From assembly GCA_903935355.1 (NCBI GenBank), contig CAIZRK010000034.1, forward strand, positions 62,001-126,000: DNA of 64,000 nt, written 5' to 3'. Below, piece after piece: positions 41,572-49,833 of the stretch (positions within the stretch are counted from its first letter, which is position 1; each line of letters begins with the position of its first letter). The notes under the pieces were generated by a model. The model was not told where the DNA came from, searched no databases, and was given only the letters and a program-made list of their open reading frames with translations. The DNA is from an uncultured beta proteobacterium (GTDB lineage: Bacteria; Pseudomonadota; Gammaproteobacteria; Burkholderiales; Burkholderiaceae). Made by a program: the position numbers and the translations under genes.

Positions 41572-43010
41572 CCCACAAATTAGATACCTGTTTTGGCCAT
41601 CAACCAATACTTACTGGCGTATCTAACCTTAAAGATGTGTATTTTTCTATACCAATTCCTGTAGATGCTCGACGTCTTTTAGCGCGTGGCTGGCTTTGGC
41701 TTGGCTTACTCGCACTGATTTCTTCCGGAGTATTTTCATTACTATTAGTAGCCTCCCGAACTCCGGGTATTAACCAAATTCTTCCAGGTAGCGATTTTTT
41801 TAAAACAGCTCTCGTTCTTCATGTTGATTTATCAGTTTTGGTGTGGTTTGTGGCTTTTGCTGGTTTATTGTGGAGTATCAATGGCAATCGCATTGGCATC
41901 CTATGGGGCTGGACTGCGTTGGTCTTATCTGGTATTGGTACCGGCGTCATGTCGATCTCCGCTTTTGTTGCACAAGGTGATCCCATCATGGCAAATTACA
42001 TACCCGTTATTAATAACAAGTTATTTATTTCTGGACTACTCGTTTTCGCTCTAGGTTCAGCAGTGTTGGTCATGCGTGGATTGCTTAGCGCTCCCAAAGT
42101 GGGTTTACTCAAAGATGGGGCTAGCGCCCTCCGTTTTGGTACCAATGCAAGTACGATTGCTTCTGCAATTGCACTGCTTGCCTTTGGGTGGTCTTTCGCC
42201 ACACTTTCACAAAACATCAGCGGTAAAGCGTATTATGAAATCTTGTTTTGGGGTGGTGGCCATACTCTTCAATTTACTTGGACACTACTGATGTTGGTAT
42301 CTTGGTTGTGGCTTGGTAGTGCTTGTGGTGCTCGCACACTACTCTCACCTCGACTAACGACGCTAATGTTTGCCTTGGCATTAGCTAGTGTATTTGTTAC
42401 TCCTTATGCCTATCTTGCATATGATGTGACTACAGTCGAGCATCGTAATCTACATACTTGGGCGATGCGCTTAGGGGGTGGTCTCGCAATAGGTCCAATT
42501 GCGCTATCTTTATGTTTTGGTTTATGGCACGCCTCCATCACTAATGACACCACTAAACCATTAAGATCGGCACTCATTGCCTCTATGTGCTTATTTGCTG
42601 CGGGCGGCTTTATCGGTGCCCTTATTAGTGGCAATAACGTCAAAATTCCAGCACACTATCATGGCTGTATTGTGGGAGTGACGCTCGCATTCATGGGCTT
42701 GGTCTACCATCTTCTACCCCAACTGGGATACGGTGCTGTACGCGGTAAATTGGCCAACACTCAACCTTACATCTACGGCATTGGCCAATTTATACACATC
42801 ATTGGATTGGTATGGTCTGGAGGTTATGGGGTTCAGCGTAAAGTAGCCGGGGCCGATCAAGTACTCCGCAGCACTGGCGAAATTGCGGGCATGGGCTTAA
42901 TGGGGATTGGTGGGCTTGGGGCGATTATTGGTGGATTGTTGTTTATAGTGATTGTCATTTCATCGGTCCGAAATCCCGCCCCTCATCCTATCAAAGATTT
43001 GCCTTTTTGA
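41568..43010 (+). CDS. Divergent heme-copper subunit I-like membrane protein
   Basis: 480 residues, about 12 membrane helices. Heme-copper hallmarks: His85 in LHVDLSVLVWF (low-spin heme), His232 in WGGGHTLQF, and His363/His365 in IPAHYHGCIVG. The adjacent His-His pair for CuB is missing; in that region only EHRNLH (His292, His296) is seen. Four residues after His232 is Phe, not Tyr, and no Glu as in classical NorB is there. So it keeps heme ligands but has an altered or absent CuB site. It could be a divergent NO reductase or a non-catalytic heme carrier. No own CuA or cytochrome c subunit accompanies it. Confidence 0.8.
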   Translation: MTHKLDTCFGHQPILTGVSNLKDVYFSIPIPVDARRLLARGWLWLGLLALISSGVFSLLLVASRTPGINQILPGSDFFKTALVLHVDLSVLVWFVAFAGLLWSINGNRIGILWGWTALVLSGIGTGVMSISAFVAQGDPIMANYIPVINNKLFISGLLVFALGSAVLVMRGLLSAPKVGLLKDGASALRFGTNASTIASAIALLAFGWSFATLSQNISGKAYYEILFWGGGHTLQFTWTLLMLVSWLWLGSACGARTLLSPRLTTLMFALALASVFVTPYAYLAYDVTTVEHRNLHTWAMRLGGGLAIGPIALSLCFGLWHASITNDTTKPLRSALIASMCLFAAGGFIGALISGNNVKIPAHYHGCIVGVTLAFMGLVYHLLPQLGYGAVRGKLANTQPYIYGIGQFIHIIGLVWSGGYGVQRKVAGADQVLRSTGEIAGMGLMGIGGLGAIIGGLLFIVIVISSVRNPAPHPIKDLPF

Positions 43011-44914
43011 TGATTACCCGCTTTCAGACTCTATTACAGTGGATCTTTATGCACACAGAAGCACTATTTAACCGTGCCTTTGGTGATCAATTTAATCCCT
43101 TGTACCATCTTGGCGCCATCACTTTTTTTCTGTTTTGGGTTGTTTCTACATCTGGCATATACCTTTACGCTTTTTTTGAAACAGGCGTTGCAGATGCTTA
43201 TGCTTCAGTAGAGTCAATTACCCATCTACAGTGGTTTTTTGGTGGCATCTTGCGCAGCATTCATCGCTATGCCTCTGATGCAATGGTATTGACGATGTTA
43301 TTACACATGGTGCGCTATTTTGCATTTGATCGCTTTCGTGGTTTTCGTTGGTTTTCATGGATTACAGGTGTGGCGCTCATTTGGCTTATCTATATTTCAG
43401 GTATTAACGGTTTCATGTTGCCATGGGATAAGCTCGCTCAGTTTGTGATTGTCACATCCTTTGAATGGCTCGATTCATTACCAAGCTTTGGGGGTACCTT
43501 AAACCGCAATTTTATCTACCCCAGTAGTGTTACTGATCGTTTTTTTTCACTATTAGCCTTCATGCATATTGGAATTTCATTAGTAGTGTTATTAGTGATG
43601 CTTATTCATATACAGCGAGTTCCAAAGGCCAAAACAACCCCGCCCAAAGCGATTGTCATTAGTCTGCTAGTCAGTTTATTAAGTCTATCGCTCATTAAAC
43701 CAATTCTTAGTCAAATAGGACCAGCAAACTTAAGTGTTGCAGTAAGCCAAATCAATCTTGATTGGTTTTATCTAGCAATCTTTCCCCTCTTATACGAAGA
43801 ATCACTTTTACTCATGTGGGGTTTGGTTATATTCATCACCATTACAATCGCAGCACTTCCCTGGACGTCTTTTCGCCTAAATCGACAAGCTAGAGGCGTC
43901 TTCCAAATGATAGCAAAAGGTAGTACAGTGCCTATCACCATTCGGACTAGTGAAACCTTGCTAGACGCTGGCCTGCGTCAAGGTATGGATCTACTTTATG
44001 AGTGCCGTAATGGTGGATGTGGAATTTGTATTTGCACAATCACGCATGGGGAGGTCAATCATGGCTTATATCAACGTAGCGTACTAACTGAAGCGATGAG
44101 ATCGCAGGGTAAAGCATTGATGTGTTGTGCTACTCCACTTTCGAATCTCGCAATTGAAGTAAATAATAATCCTCTTATAGCCCACCAATCGATGAAAACT
44201 TATACTGGGCAAGTAAAGTCTATAGAGCGAATCAGCCCCAATCTTATTATCTTAATAATTACTTTGCCAGATGAGGAAAGAATTGATTTTATTGCCGGTC
44301 AATATATCAATATTATTTTAGAAGATGGTCGACGGCGCGCATTTTCCTTTGCAAATTCTCCGCATAATAATAGTGTCATTGAGCTACATATTCGCCGTAT
44401 ACCAAATGGGTTTTTTACCAACGTAGTATTTACAGAACTTAAAGTGGGTGATTACCTTCAATTTGAAGGCCCTTTGGGTAAATTTAAATTAAATGACAGT
44501 AAGTTGCCTATAATTTTTATTGCTGCCTCAACTGGTTTTGGCCCCATTAAGAGCATTATTGAAGATGCTTTTTACCGTGGCATTACAAGACCAATGTGGC
44601 TTTATTGGGGTGTTCGTAAACTAGAAGATTTGTATATGCTCGATCTACTAGAAGACTGGGAACGAGAAAATCCTCATTTTCATGCGGTGCCTGTAATATC
44701 CGAAGCAATTTCAGAAAACGTCTGGTTAGGGCGTCAAGGCTTAGTTCATGAAGTGGTATTGCAAGATTTTCCTAATCTGATTGGACATGAAATGTACGTG
44801 TGCGGTTCTTTGCAAATGGTTGATTGCGTAGTACCAGCTTTTATTGCCCAAGGATTAGAGGAGGATGCTTGCTTTTCAGATGTATTTCTACCATCCAAAT
44901 CAATGAGTGTCTAG
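43010..44914 (+). CDS. Cytochrome b / [2Fe-2S] ferredoxin / FAD-NAD(P) reductase fusion
   Basis: 634 residues. An N-terminal cytochrome b domain (to about 235) has bis-His pairs in LRSIHRYASDAMVLTMLLH and FMHIGISLVVLLVMLIH. A plant-type ferredoxin domain follows with Cys332, 337, 340 (CRNGGCGIC) and a last Cys near 372. From about 395 to the end is a ferredoxin-NADP reductase fold: RRAFSFANSP (FAD), IAASTGFGPIKSI (pyridine nucleotide) and MYVCGS. I use the ATG at 43010, overlapping the preceding stop by one base. It should move electrons between NAD(P)H and the membrane; direction is not evident. Confidence 0.88.
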   Translation: MITRFQTLLQWIFMHTEALFNRAFGDQFNPLYHLGAITFFLFWVVSTSGIYLYAFFETGVADAYASVESITHLQWFFGGILRSIHRYASDAMVLTMLLHMVRYFAFDRFRGFRWFSWITGVALIWLIYISGINGFMLPWDKLAQFVIVTSFEWLDSLPSFGGTLNRNFIYPSSVTDRFFSLLAFMHIGISLVVLLVMLIHIQRVPKAKTTPPKAIVISLLVSLLSLSLIKPILSQIGPANLSVAVSQINLDWFYLAIFPLLYEESLLLMWGLVIFITITIAALPWTSFRLNRQARGVFQMIAKGSTVPITIRTSETLLDAGLRQGMDLLYECRNGGCGICICTITHGEVNHGLYQRSVLTEAMRSQGKALMCCATPLSNLAIEVNNNPLIAHQSMKTYTGQVKSIERISPNLIILIITLPDEERIDFIAGQYINIILEDGRRRAFSFANSPHNNSVIELHIRRIPNGFFTNVVFTELKVGDYLQFEGPLGKFKLNDSKLPIIFIAASTGFGPIKSIIEDAFYRGITRPMWLYWGVRKLEDLYMLDLLEDWERENPHFHAVPVISEAISENVWLGRQGLVHEVVLQDFPNLIGHEMYVCGSLQMVDCVVPAFIAQGLEEDACFSDVFLPSKSMSV

Positions 44915-45881
44915 ATTGTTAAAACATCTTGAATTTTATAGTAAGCCTCCAATATTACTACGGAGAACTGCCTTAATTTGCGCCGTACTTGTTTTGATTA
45001 TTATTGGTATTAGTGCTTTTATTCGCCTATCTGGAAACGGATTAGGATGCTCACCTTGGCCAGTTTGCTACGGGGAAATTTTGCAAGGAACACCGCAATC
45101 TATTCATAATGCTATTCAACTGCAAGCAAGCCCACCAATTTTGACTGCTCGCATTGCCCACCGCATTTTAGCAGTTGTACTTTTGCCCATCATTTTGATT
45201 TTGATAATACTTGGTTATACCCTCCGCCCAAAGTCCACTGATGCTCGTTGGTTGTCGGCGATTGCGTTGATACTGGTTATATTTCTAGCGTTTCTAGGAC
45301 GCTGGACTTCTGGCAGGCACATTCCGATTGTTACCTTAGGCAATTTGATCGCAGGATTCTTGCTATTTGGGCTGTGCTGGAGATTATTTATATCCAAGCT
45401 CAATCAATCAAGTATAAAACCCCTCTCCAAGAGTATCCGACTCTGGCAAATATTAACGATTTCCCTGCTCTTAGCCCTTATTGTTTTTGGTGGCTTGGTA
45501 AGTAGTAGTTATGCTGGATTAAGCTGTCCTAATCTGGCAGACTGCTTTTTGCCGACTTCCCTTGAATTGCAATCATTAAATCCCTTGCAGATTCCCACCC
45601 TCAATAAAAGTCTTACTGATATCCCGATTCATCCTCACGGGATTACGGCTAATACTATTCACTTATGGCTTTCATTGGTAACTGCTGTATTTCTTGTTAT
45701 TTTATCAGTCAATCTTTTTCGCAACAAACGTCCCATCGCCAGCTTGTTTCTTCTAATTTTTCTAAGTTCAGAAATTATGTTGGGTCTTTTATTAGGACAT
45801 AATAATCTGCCTCTATCGCTGGTTATTACTCACAACCTTTTGGCGGCTACTCTACTAGCAACCCTGGTTGGCATTGATTAG
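44907..45881 (+). CDS. ctaA: Heme A synthase-like protein (CtaA/COX15 family)
   Basis: 324 residues, eight membrane segments in two four-helix halves. Both family Cys pairs are present (LGCSPWPVC near 49 and LSCPNLADC near 209), and His in IAHRILA, IHLWLSL and VITHNLLAA. The fourth expected heme-ligand His in the first half is replaced: the segment reads IPIVTLGNLIAG. It starts with GTG and overlaps the preceding stop by 8 bp. With cyoE it suggests that the operon makes its own heme A or a related cofactor for subunit I. Confidence 0.85.
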   Translation: MSRLLKHLEFYSKPPILLRRTALICAVLVLIIIGISAFIRLSGNGLGCSPWPVCYGEILQGTPQSIHNAIQLQASPPILTARIAHRILAVVLLPIILILIILGYTLRPKSTDARWLSAIALILVIFLAFLGRWTSGRHIPIVTLGNLIAGFLLFGLCWRLFISKLNQSSIKPLSKSIRLWQILTISLLLALIVFGGLVSSSYAGLSCPNLADCFLPTSLELQSLNPLQIPTLNKSLTDIPIHPHGITANTIHLWLSLVTAVFLVILSVNLFRNKRPIASLFLLIFLSSEIMLGLLLGHNNLPLSLVITHNLLAATLLATLVGID

Positions 45882-45929
45882 CAAAGCATACTTGTTTAAG
45901 GCCAACTTACACGCAATTAAATCAATAGC

Positions 45930-46133
45930 ATGCTTCCAAATCAAAAATTTGCATTAGGTTTTAGGCCTTTTTATATATATTTTCCACATTTTTGAGCTTC
46001 TTTACTATTGCCGAGTGACTACTTGGGCTTTAAGGCATTGGAATACGGCGTACTAACTTCGAGTATCATCTGGGTGTTGTTGTTTGCACGGCTGATCTTT
46101 GCCTCTCAGATATCCCAAAACACCCTGTATTGA
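45930..46133 (+). pseudogene. Remnant of nnrS (NO-tolerance membrane protein)
   Basis: One reading frame of 67 codons interrupted by an in-frame TGA at 45993. Before the stop it reads MLPNQKFALGFRPFY, matching the NnrS N-terminal signature FALGFRPFF. After the stop, a hydrophobic stretch with SSIIWVLLFARLIF ends at TGA 46131, reminiscent of an NnrS membrane helix. NnrS is about 400 residues with 12 helices, so most of the gene is gone. NnrS genes commonly accompany NO-related loci, which fits the neighbours. The N-terminal match is short, hence moderate confidence. Confidence 0.55.
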
Positions 46134-46142
46134 TTGTGTAAT

Positions 46143-46240
46143 ACCCCCATTTCGGTCCTGCTCGTACAGAACCCTGATGAATCACTATCAGGGGTATTGC
46201 CGACTCAACAAGAACTTTTCGAAATGTTTGGATAGTAGTG
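46143..46240 (+). repeat. 98-bp inverted repeat, right copy (IR-R)
   Basis: Reverse complement of 34677-34774 with two mismatches. It ends 103 bp before the dnr-like ATG. The right copy can form a slightly larger fold because AATACCCC just left of it (46139-46147) can pair with GGGGTATT (46191-46198) around the inner ATCAGGG hairpin. No transposase or target duplication accompanies it. Confidence 0.95.
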
Positions 46241-46343
46241 GTCTCGATAGATAAATAGTTGTGAAGTAATCTTTTAAGATGCTAGAGTTCTATACTTGCA
46301 CAGTCTAATAACTACAAATTAGGGCATCTGCATAATAATTAAA

Positions 46344-47030
46344 ATGGAATCTGCTCAGCTAAAAATACAAAAATTTCTATTGCAAATGCCCCTCTTTAGT
46401 GGCATGTCACATGAGGAGCTTGAACATGTCGCTCAAAATACCACAGAGCTTTATTTGCGGCGTGGTGAAACTCTCTTTAGACAAAATGAGTCATGCGTAG
46501 GATTTCATCTTGTTCTATTTGGACAAATCAAACTGGGATTTTCTACTCCTCAAGGGATAGAAAAAGTTGTAGCAATTATTAATCCTGGACAAAGCTTTGG
46601 TGAGGCGTTGATGTTTCTGAAAAGACCTTATATTGTCTTCTCTCAAGCTCTTACTGATTCACTGGTACTACATATATCTCAATCAGCCATTTTACAAAAG
46701 ATCAATAGTGACCCAGAATTTACCTGCAAAATGTTAGCGAGTATGAGTCAACGTTTACATAGCTTAATTACAGATATTGAAGAATATTCATTGCAAACTG
46801 GGGCACAAAGAGTAATTGGATATTTGATGCGTAATATTGAAGACTCAGATCAAACTAATACTGATGTGATACTTGATTGCAGTAAATTAGTAATTGCCTC
46901 GCGGCTTAATCTCACACCAGAGCACTTCTCTAAAATATTGCATGACCTTAAATCACGCGGTCTTATTGATATCCATGGTAAACAGATCACTATCTTTAAT
47001 AAACAAGCATTACTAAATCATAAAGGATAG
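46344..47030 (+). CDS. Crp/Fnr-family regulator, Dnr/NnrR-like
   Basis: 228 residues: cyclic-nucleotide-binding-like domain (about 10-130), dimer helix, and helix-turn-helix (VIASRLNLTPEHFSKILHDL, about 185-204). The N-terminal Cys cluster of FNR is absent, so it is not an oxygen-sensing Fe-S FNR. Dnr/NnrR proteins of this type activate nir and nor genes in response to NO, probably through heme. It converges on nirN with a 4-bp gap and shares an upstream repeat with nsrR. The specific Dnr assignment is contextual. Confidence 0.82.
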   Translation: MESAQLKIQKFLLQMPLFSGMSHEELEHVAQNTTELYLRRGETLFRQNESCVGFHLVLFGQIKLGFSTPQGIEKVVAIINPGQSFGEALMFLKRPYIVFSQALTDSLVLHISQSAILQKINSDPEFTCKMLASMSQRLHSLITDIEEYSLQTGAQRVIGYLMRNIEDSDQTNTDVILDCSKLVIASRLNLTPEHFSKILHDLKSRGLIDIHGKQITIFNKQALLNHKG

Positions 47031-47034
47031 TTTT

Positions 47035-48615
47035 TTAGTGACTTGTTCCCTCTGAACGAGTAATTTTATTAAAAATATTGTATTTACCTGAGGGCTTATT
47101 CATCGGAATTCGCTTTATCTCTTCAAGTGATTTAGAATCATAGACGACTAAGGCACCGTCCTTATCCCAGATGCTAACAAGAGCATATTTTCCATCGCGG
47201 GTAAATTCAGTATGAGCGGCAATCTTACCAAGGCTCGGTCTTAATTGAGCTACAACTTCTAACTTATTTTTATCAATAATCTGAATGATATCGTTATGCT
47301 TTGGGTCATTAAATACATCAACCCAAGCGTAAGTTGTTTTTTCATGGCTACGCATAAAAAAACCAGGGCCTAAGGTCTCAATTTCTTTTATGACTTGCCA
47401 TGTTTTCATGTCAATTACAGTAACAACACCATTTTTCAAATTTGGAGTTGCCATGACTGCCCTACCATCAAGTTTCCATGAAATCCCTGAGCCTAAATGT
47501 GGTAGCCCAGGCAAGTTAATATCAGCAATCTTTCGTCCAATATTTAAATTAATCACCTGACCCAGACCTTGGCGAGAAGAACCAATCACGTGATCATAGG
47601 ATGGATCAAAGAAAAAATCATCAAGATAATCATCTAGCTTAATTCGGCGCTTTGTAAAAATTTCTTTTGATGGAATTACCTCCCCCATACGGTAGTCATG
47701 AACTAAGCCAGTGTTTTTTTGAGGGCCACTTTGAGCATAGCCAATTTCCCAAAGTTCAGGCATATCTTTTAAGGCGACAATAAAACTACTGCGCGGTGCA
47801 GCATCATAAACTGCAGATGCTCGCGATGATTTTCCAAGACCGTCTTGTATATCAATAATCTTAATGGGGGATAAATCTTTAGCGTCAAGCGCTACCAGAG
47901 TATGTGGAAAATAATTTGCAACTAATACGTAGCGACCATCTCCAGAAATAGCCAAATTGCGAGTATTAATACCCGCCCTAATCTCTGCTGTGTAACATAA
48001 ATTCCAGATATCGTATTTTGCTATCCAGCCATCACGTGAAGCAAAGTACACATAACGACCATCTGGTGAAAATTTTGGCCCTCCATGTAGAGCATAGCGT
48101 GTCTCAAGCCTGGCAATTGATTCAAAACGATCACCGTCTAATATAGTCGCGTGATGATCTCCTAATTCAACAACCACAAAAAGATTCAAAGGATCAGCCA
48201 AAAAAACAGGTTTATCAGATTTACCGCAAGCATTATTTAGTTTTATCCTAGATGAAAGAATTTGTGGCAAGCCCCAGGAAGGTGTTTCAGCCAATGGCGA
48301 ATAAATGAGTTCACCAACTGCAGCAATTTCCTTTGAAGTTAATATTGTAGAAAATCCAGGCATTTGCGTAGCCATTCGACCATCAGAGATGACGGTAATG
48401 GCCTGTGGCCTCTTTAACCTCTCTAGGTTTCCTGGCAGTAAAGCAGGCCCAGTTCCACCTAAACGATCTGCCCCATGACAAGATGCACAATGCATTTGAT
48501 AGTTCTGATTAGCGTCATCTACTTTCTGGGCGCTAGCAAAGGTCATAAATCCAAAAATAAATATGCTAATTACAAAAATTCTAAATACACCAAGTGGGCG
48601 TAATAAGGCATTCAT
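47035..48615 (-). CDS. nirN: NirN, cytochrome c / d1-type propeller (dihydro-heme d1 dehydrogenase)
   Basis: Periplasmic protein that performs the last step of heme d1 synthesis, oxidising dihydro-heme d1, and helps hand it to NirS. A signal peptide (to about 29) precedes a cytochrome c domain with CASCH at 43-47. An eight-bladed d1-binding propeller similar to NirS fills the rest, with KPSGKYNIFNKI near the end, parallel to the NirS C-terminus. 526 residues. It overlaps nirJ by 4 bp and is the last gene of the nir operon. Confidence 0.92.
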   Translation of the reverse strand: MNALLRPLGVFRIFVISIFIFGFMTFASAQKVDDANQNYQMHCASCHGADRLGGTGPALLPGNLERLKRPQAITVISDGRMATQMPGFSTILTSKEIAAVGELIYSPLAETPSWGLPQILSSRIKLNNACGKSDKPVFLADPLNLFVVVELGDHHATILDGDRFESIARLETRYALHGGPKFSPDGRYVYFASRDGWIAKYDIWNLCYTAEIRAGINTRNLAISGDGRYVLVANYFPHTLVALDAKDLSPIKIIDIQDGLGKSSRASAVYDAAPRSSFIVALKDMPELWEIGYAQSGPQKNTGLVHDYRMGEVIPSKEIFTKRRIKLDDYLDDFFFDPSYDHVIGSSRQGLGQVINLNIGRKIADINLPGLPHLGSGISWKLDGRAVMATPNLKNGVVTVIDMKTWQVIKEIETLGPGFFMRSHEKTTYAWVDVFNDPKHNDIIQIIDKNKLEVVAQLRPSLGKIAAHTEFTRDGKYALVSIWDKDGALVVYDSKSLEEIKRIPMNKPSGKYNIFNKITRSEGTSH

Positions 48616-49823
48616 ACGCTTGCCTTAACCCCCTCAATTCGAAAATACGGCATGATCTTGACTCGCTCCCTGGCCTTATCTAAATCAACTCCAATTTCTG
48701 CATCAGATAAATAGCAGGCAGGATCTTCCTGCCAAGGATCACCAGTAAGCTGTAATGCACGAACACGGGTATTACCACCACAGATATCAAAATACATGCA
48801 CTCTGAACAACGTCCTTTAACTAAACGCGGTGTCGATTTCAAACCAGCCATTAAGTCATCTGATATATCACTCCAAATTTCTGAAAATGGCCGATTGCGA
48901 ACGTTTCCTAAATTATGATGCCACCAAAAAGTATCTGGATGTACATTGCCTAAGTTATCGATATTACCGATATTGACGCCTGAAGAATTCCCGCCCCATT
49001 GACTTAACTTAGCTCTTAAACGAGCCTCTTGCTCAGGAAATTTTTGCTGCACCCAGTGCAGTAAATAAACTCCATCCGCATCGTTGTTGCCAGTCACGAA
49101 TTCTTTTTGTACACCTTCTTCTATATGCTTCCAGCAGGTATTGAAAAGTAAATCCATAGCATTTCTAGTGGTTTCAAGAAATGCATCATGTCCACGATTC
49201 TTATTGCCTCTTCCTGCGTAATTAAGATGGGATAAGTAAAACTTATCAATTGATTCATCGTCAACTAACTTTAGCATGGCAGGTAAATCAAAAGCATTAT
49301 CTTGCGTTAAAGTAAACCGAATTCCGACCTTAATGTTGGCATCACGGCATAGGCGTACTGCATGCAAAGAAGCATCGTAGGCACCGACTTTACGCCGGAA
49401 TACATCATGCGTATCTCGCATACCATCTAGACTGATGCCAACATAATCAAACCCAACTTGTGCAATTGTCTTTATATTAGATTCATTTATTAAGGTACCA
49501 TTTGTAGAGAGACCTACATAAAATCCCATGGCTTTAGCGCGTTGCGCTAAATCATAAATATCAGGGCGCAAAAGTGGCTCTCCACCTGACAAAATCAATA
49601 CTGGAACACCAAAATTCTGTAAATCATCCATGACGGCGTAAGCCTCTTGAGTACTTAACTCCCCACCGAAATCTTTATCTGCAGAAATTGAATAACAATG
49701 TTTACATGTTAAATTGCAACGTCGAATGAGATTCCAAATTACCACTGGGCCTTTGGGGTTTATCTTTTTTTCCAAAGGGCTCGGGCTAGCAATTTCTCGC
49801 ATATATTGTGTTATTCGAAACAT
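48612..49823 (-). CDS. nirJ: Heme d1 biosynthesis radical SAM protein NirJ
   Basis: Radical SAM enzyme that removes the propionate side chains of the didecarboxysiroheme ring to give the keto groups of heme d1. The catalytic [4Fe-4S] motif is Cys36-x3-Cys40-x2-Cys43 (CNLTCKHC), followed by LSGGEPLLRPD. A SPASM-like C-terminal Cys set (CSECMYFDICGG ... DPACYL) carries the second cluster. 403 residues, typical. It lies between nirH and nirN. Confidence 0.96.
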   Translation of the reverse strand: MFRITQYMREIASPSPLEKKINPKGPVVIWNLIRRCNLTCKHCYSISADKDFGGELSTQEAYAVMDDLQNFGVPVLILSGGEPLLRPDIYDLAQRAKAMGFYVGLSTNGTLINESNIKTIAQVGFDYVGISLDGMRDTHDVFRRKVGAYDASLHAVRLCRDANIKVGIRFTLTQDNAFDLPAMLKLVDDESIDKFYLSHLNYAGRGNKNRGHDAFLETTRNAMDLLFNTCWKHIEEGVQKEFVTGNNDADGVYLLHWVQQKFPEQEARLRAKLSQWGGNSSGVNIGNIDNLGNVHPDTFWWHHNLGNVRNRPFSEIWSDISDDLMAGLKSTPRLVKGRCSECMYFDICGGNTRVRALQLTGDPWQEDPACYLSDAEIGVDLDKARERVKIMPYFRIEGVKASV

Positions 49824-49833
49824 AATAATTCCT

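Larger units (their letters stand above)
45882..46343. other. Intergenic region before the dnr-like gene
   Basis: About 460 bp without an intact gene. From left to right it holds a decayed nnrS fragment (45930-46133), the right inverted repeat copy (46143-46240), and about 100 bp of AT-rich leader before the dnr-like ATG. A single AAGATGC half-site is at about 46277 without a proper partner. No clear -10/-35 pair or FNR box was found. Confidence 0.65.

Noticed and set aside
34677-46240. The 98-bp inverted repeats as terminal repeats of a transposon
   Set aside because: There is no transposase between them, no target-site duplication was seen outside them, and they contain regulator-proximal sequence in matching orientation. 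Kept only as a repeat of unknown origin.
46270-46290. NsrR operator upstream of the dnr-like gene
   Set aside because: Only one AAGATGC half-site is present; the expected partner half-site is missing at the right spacing.
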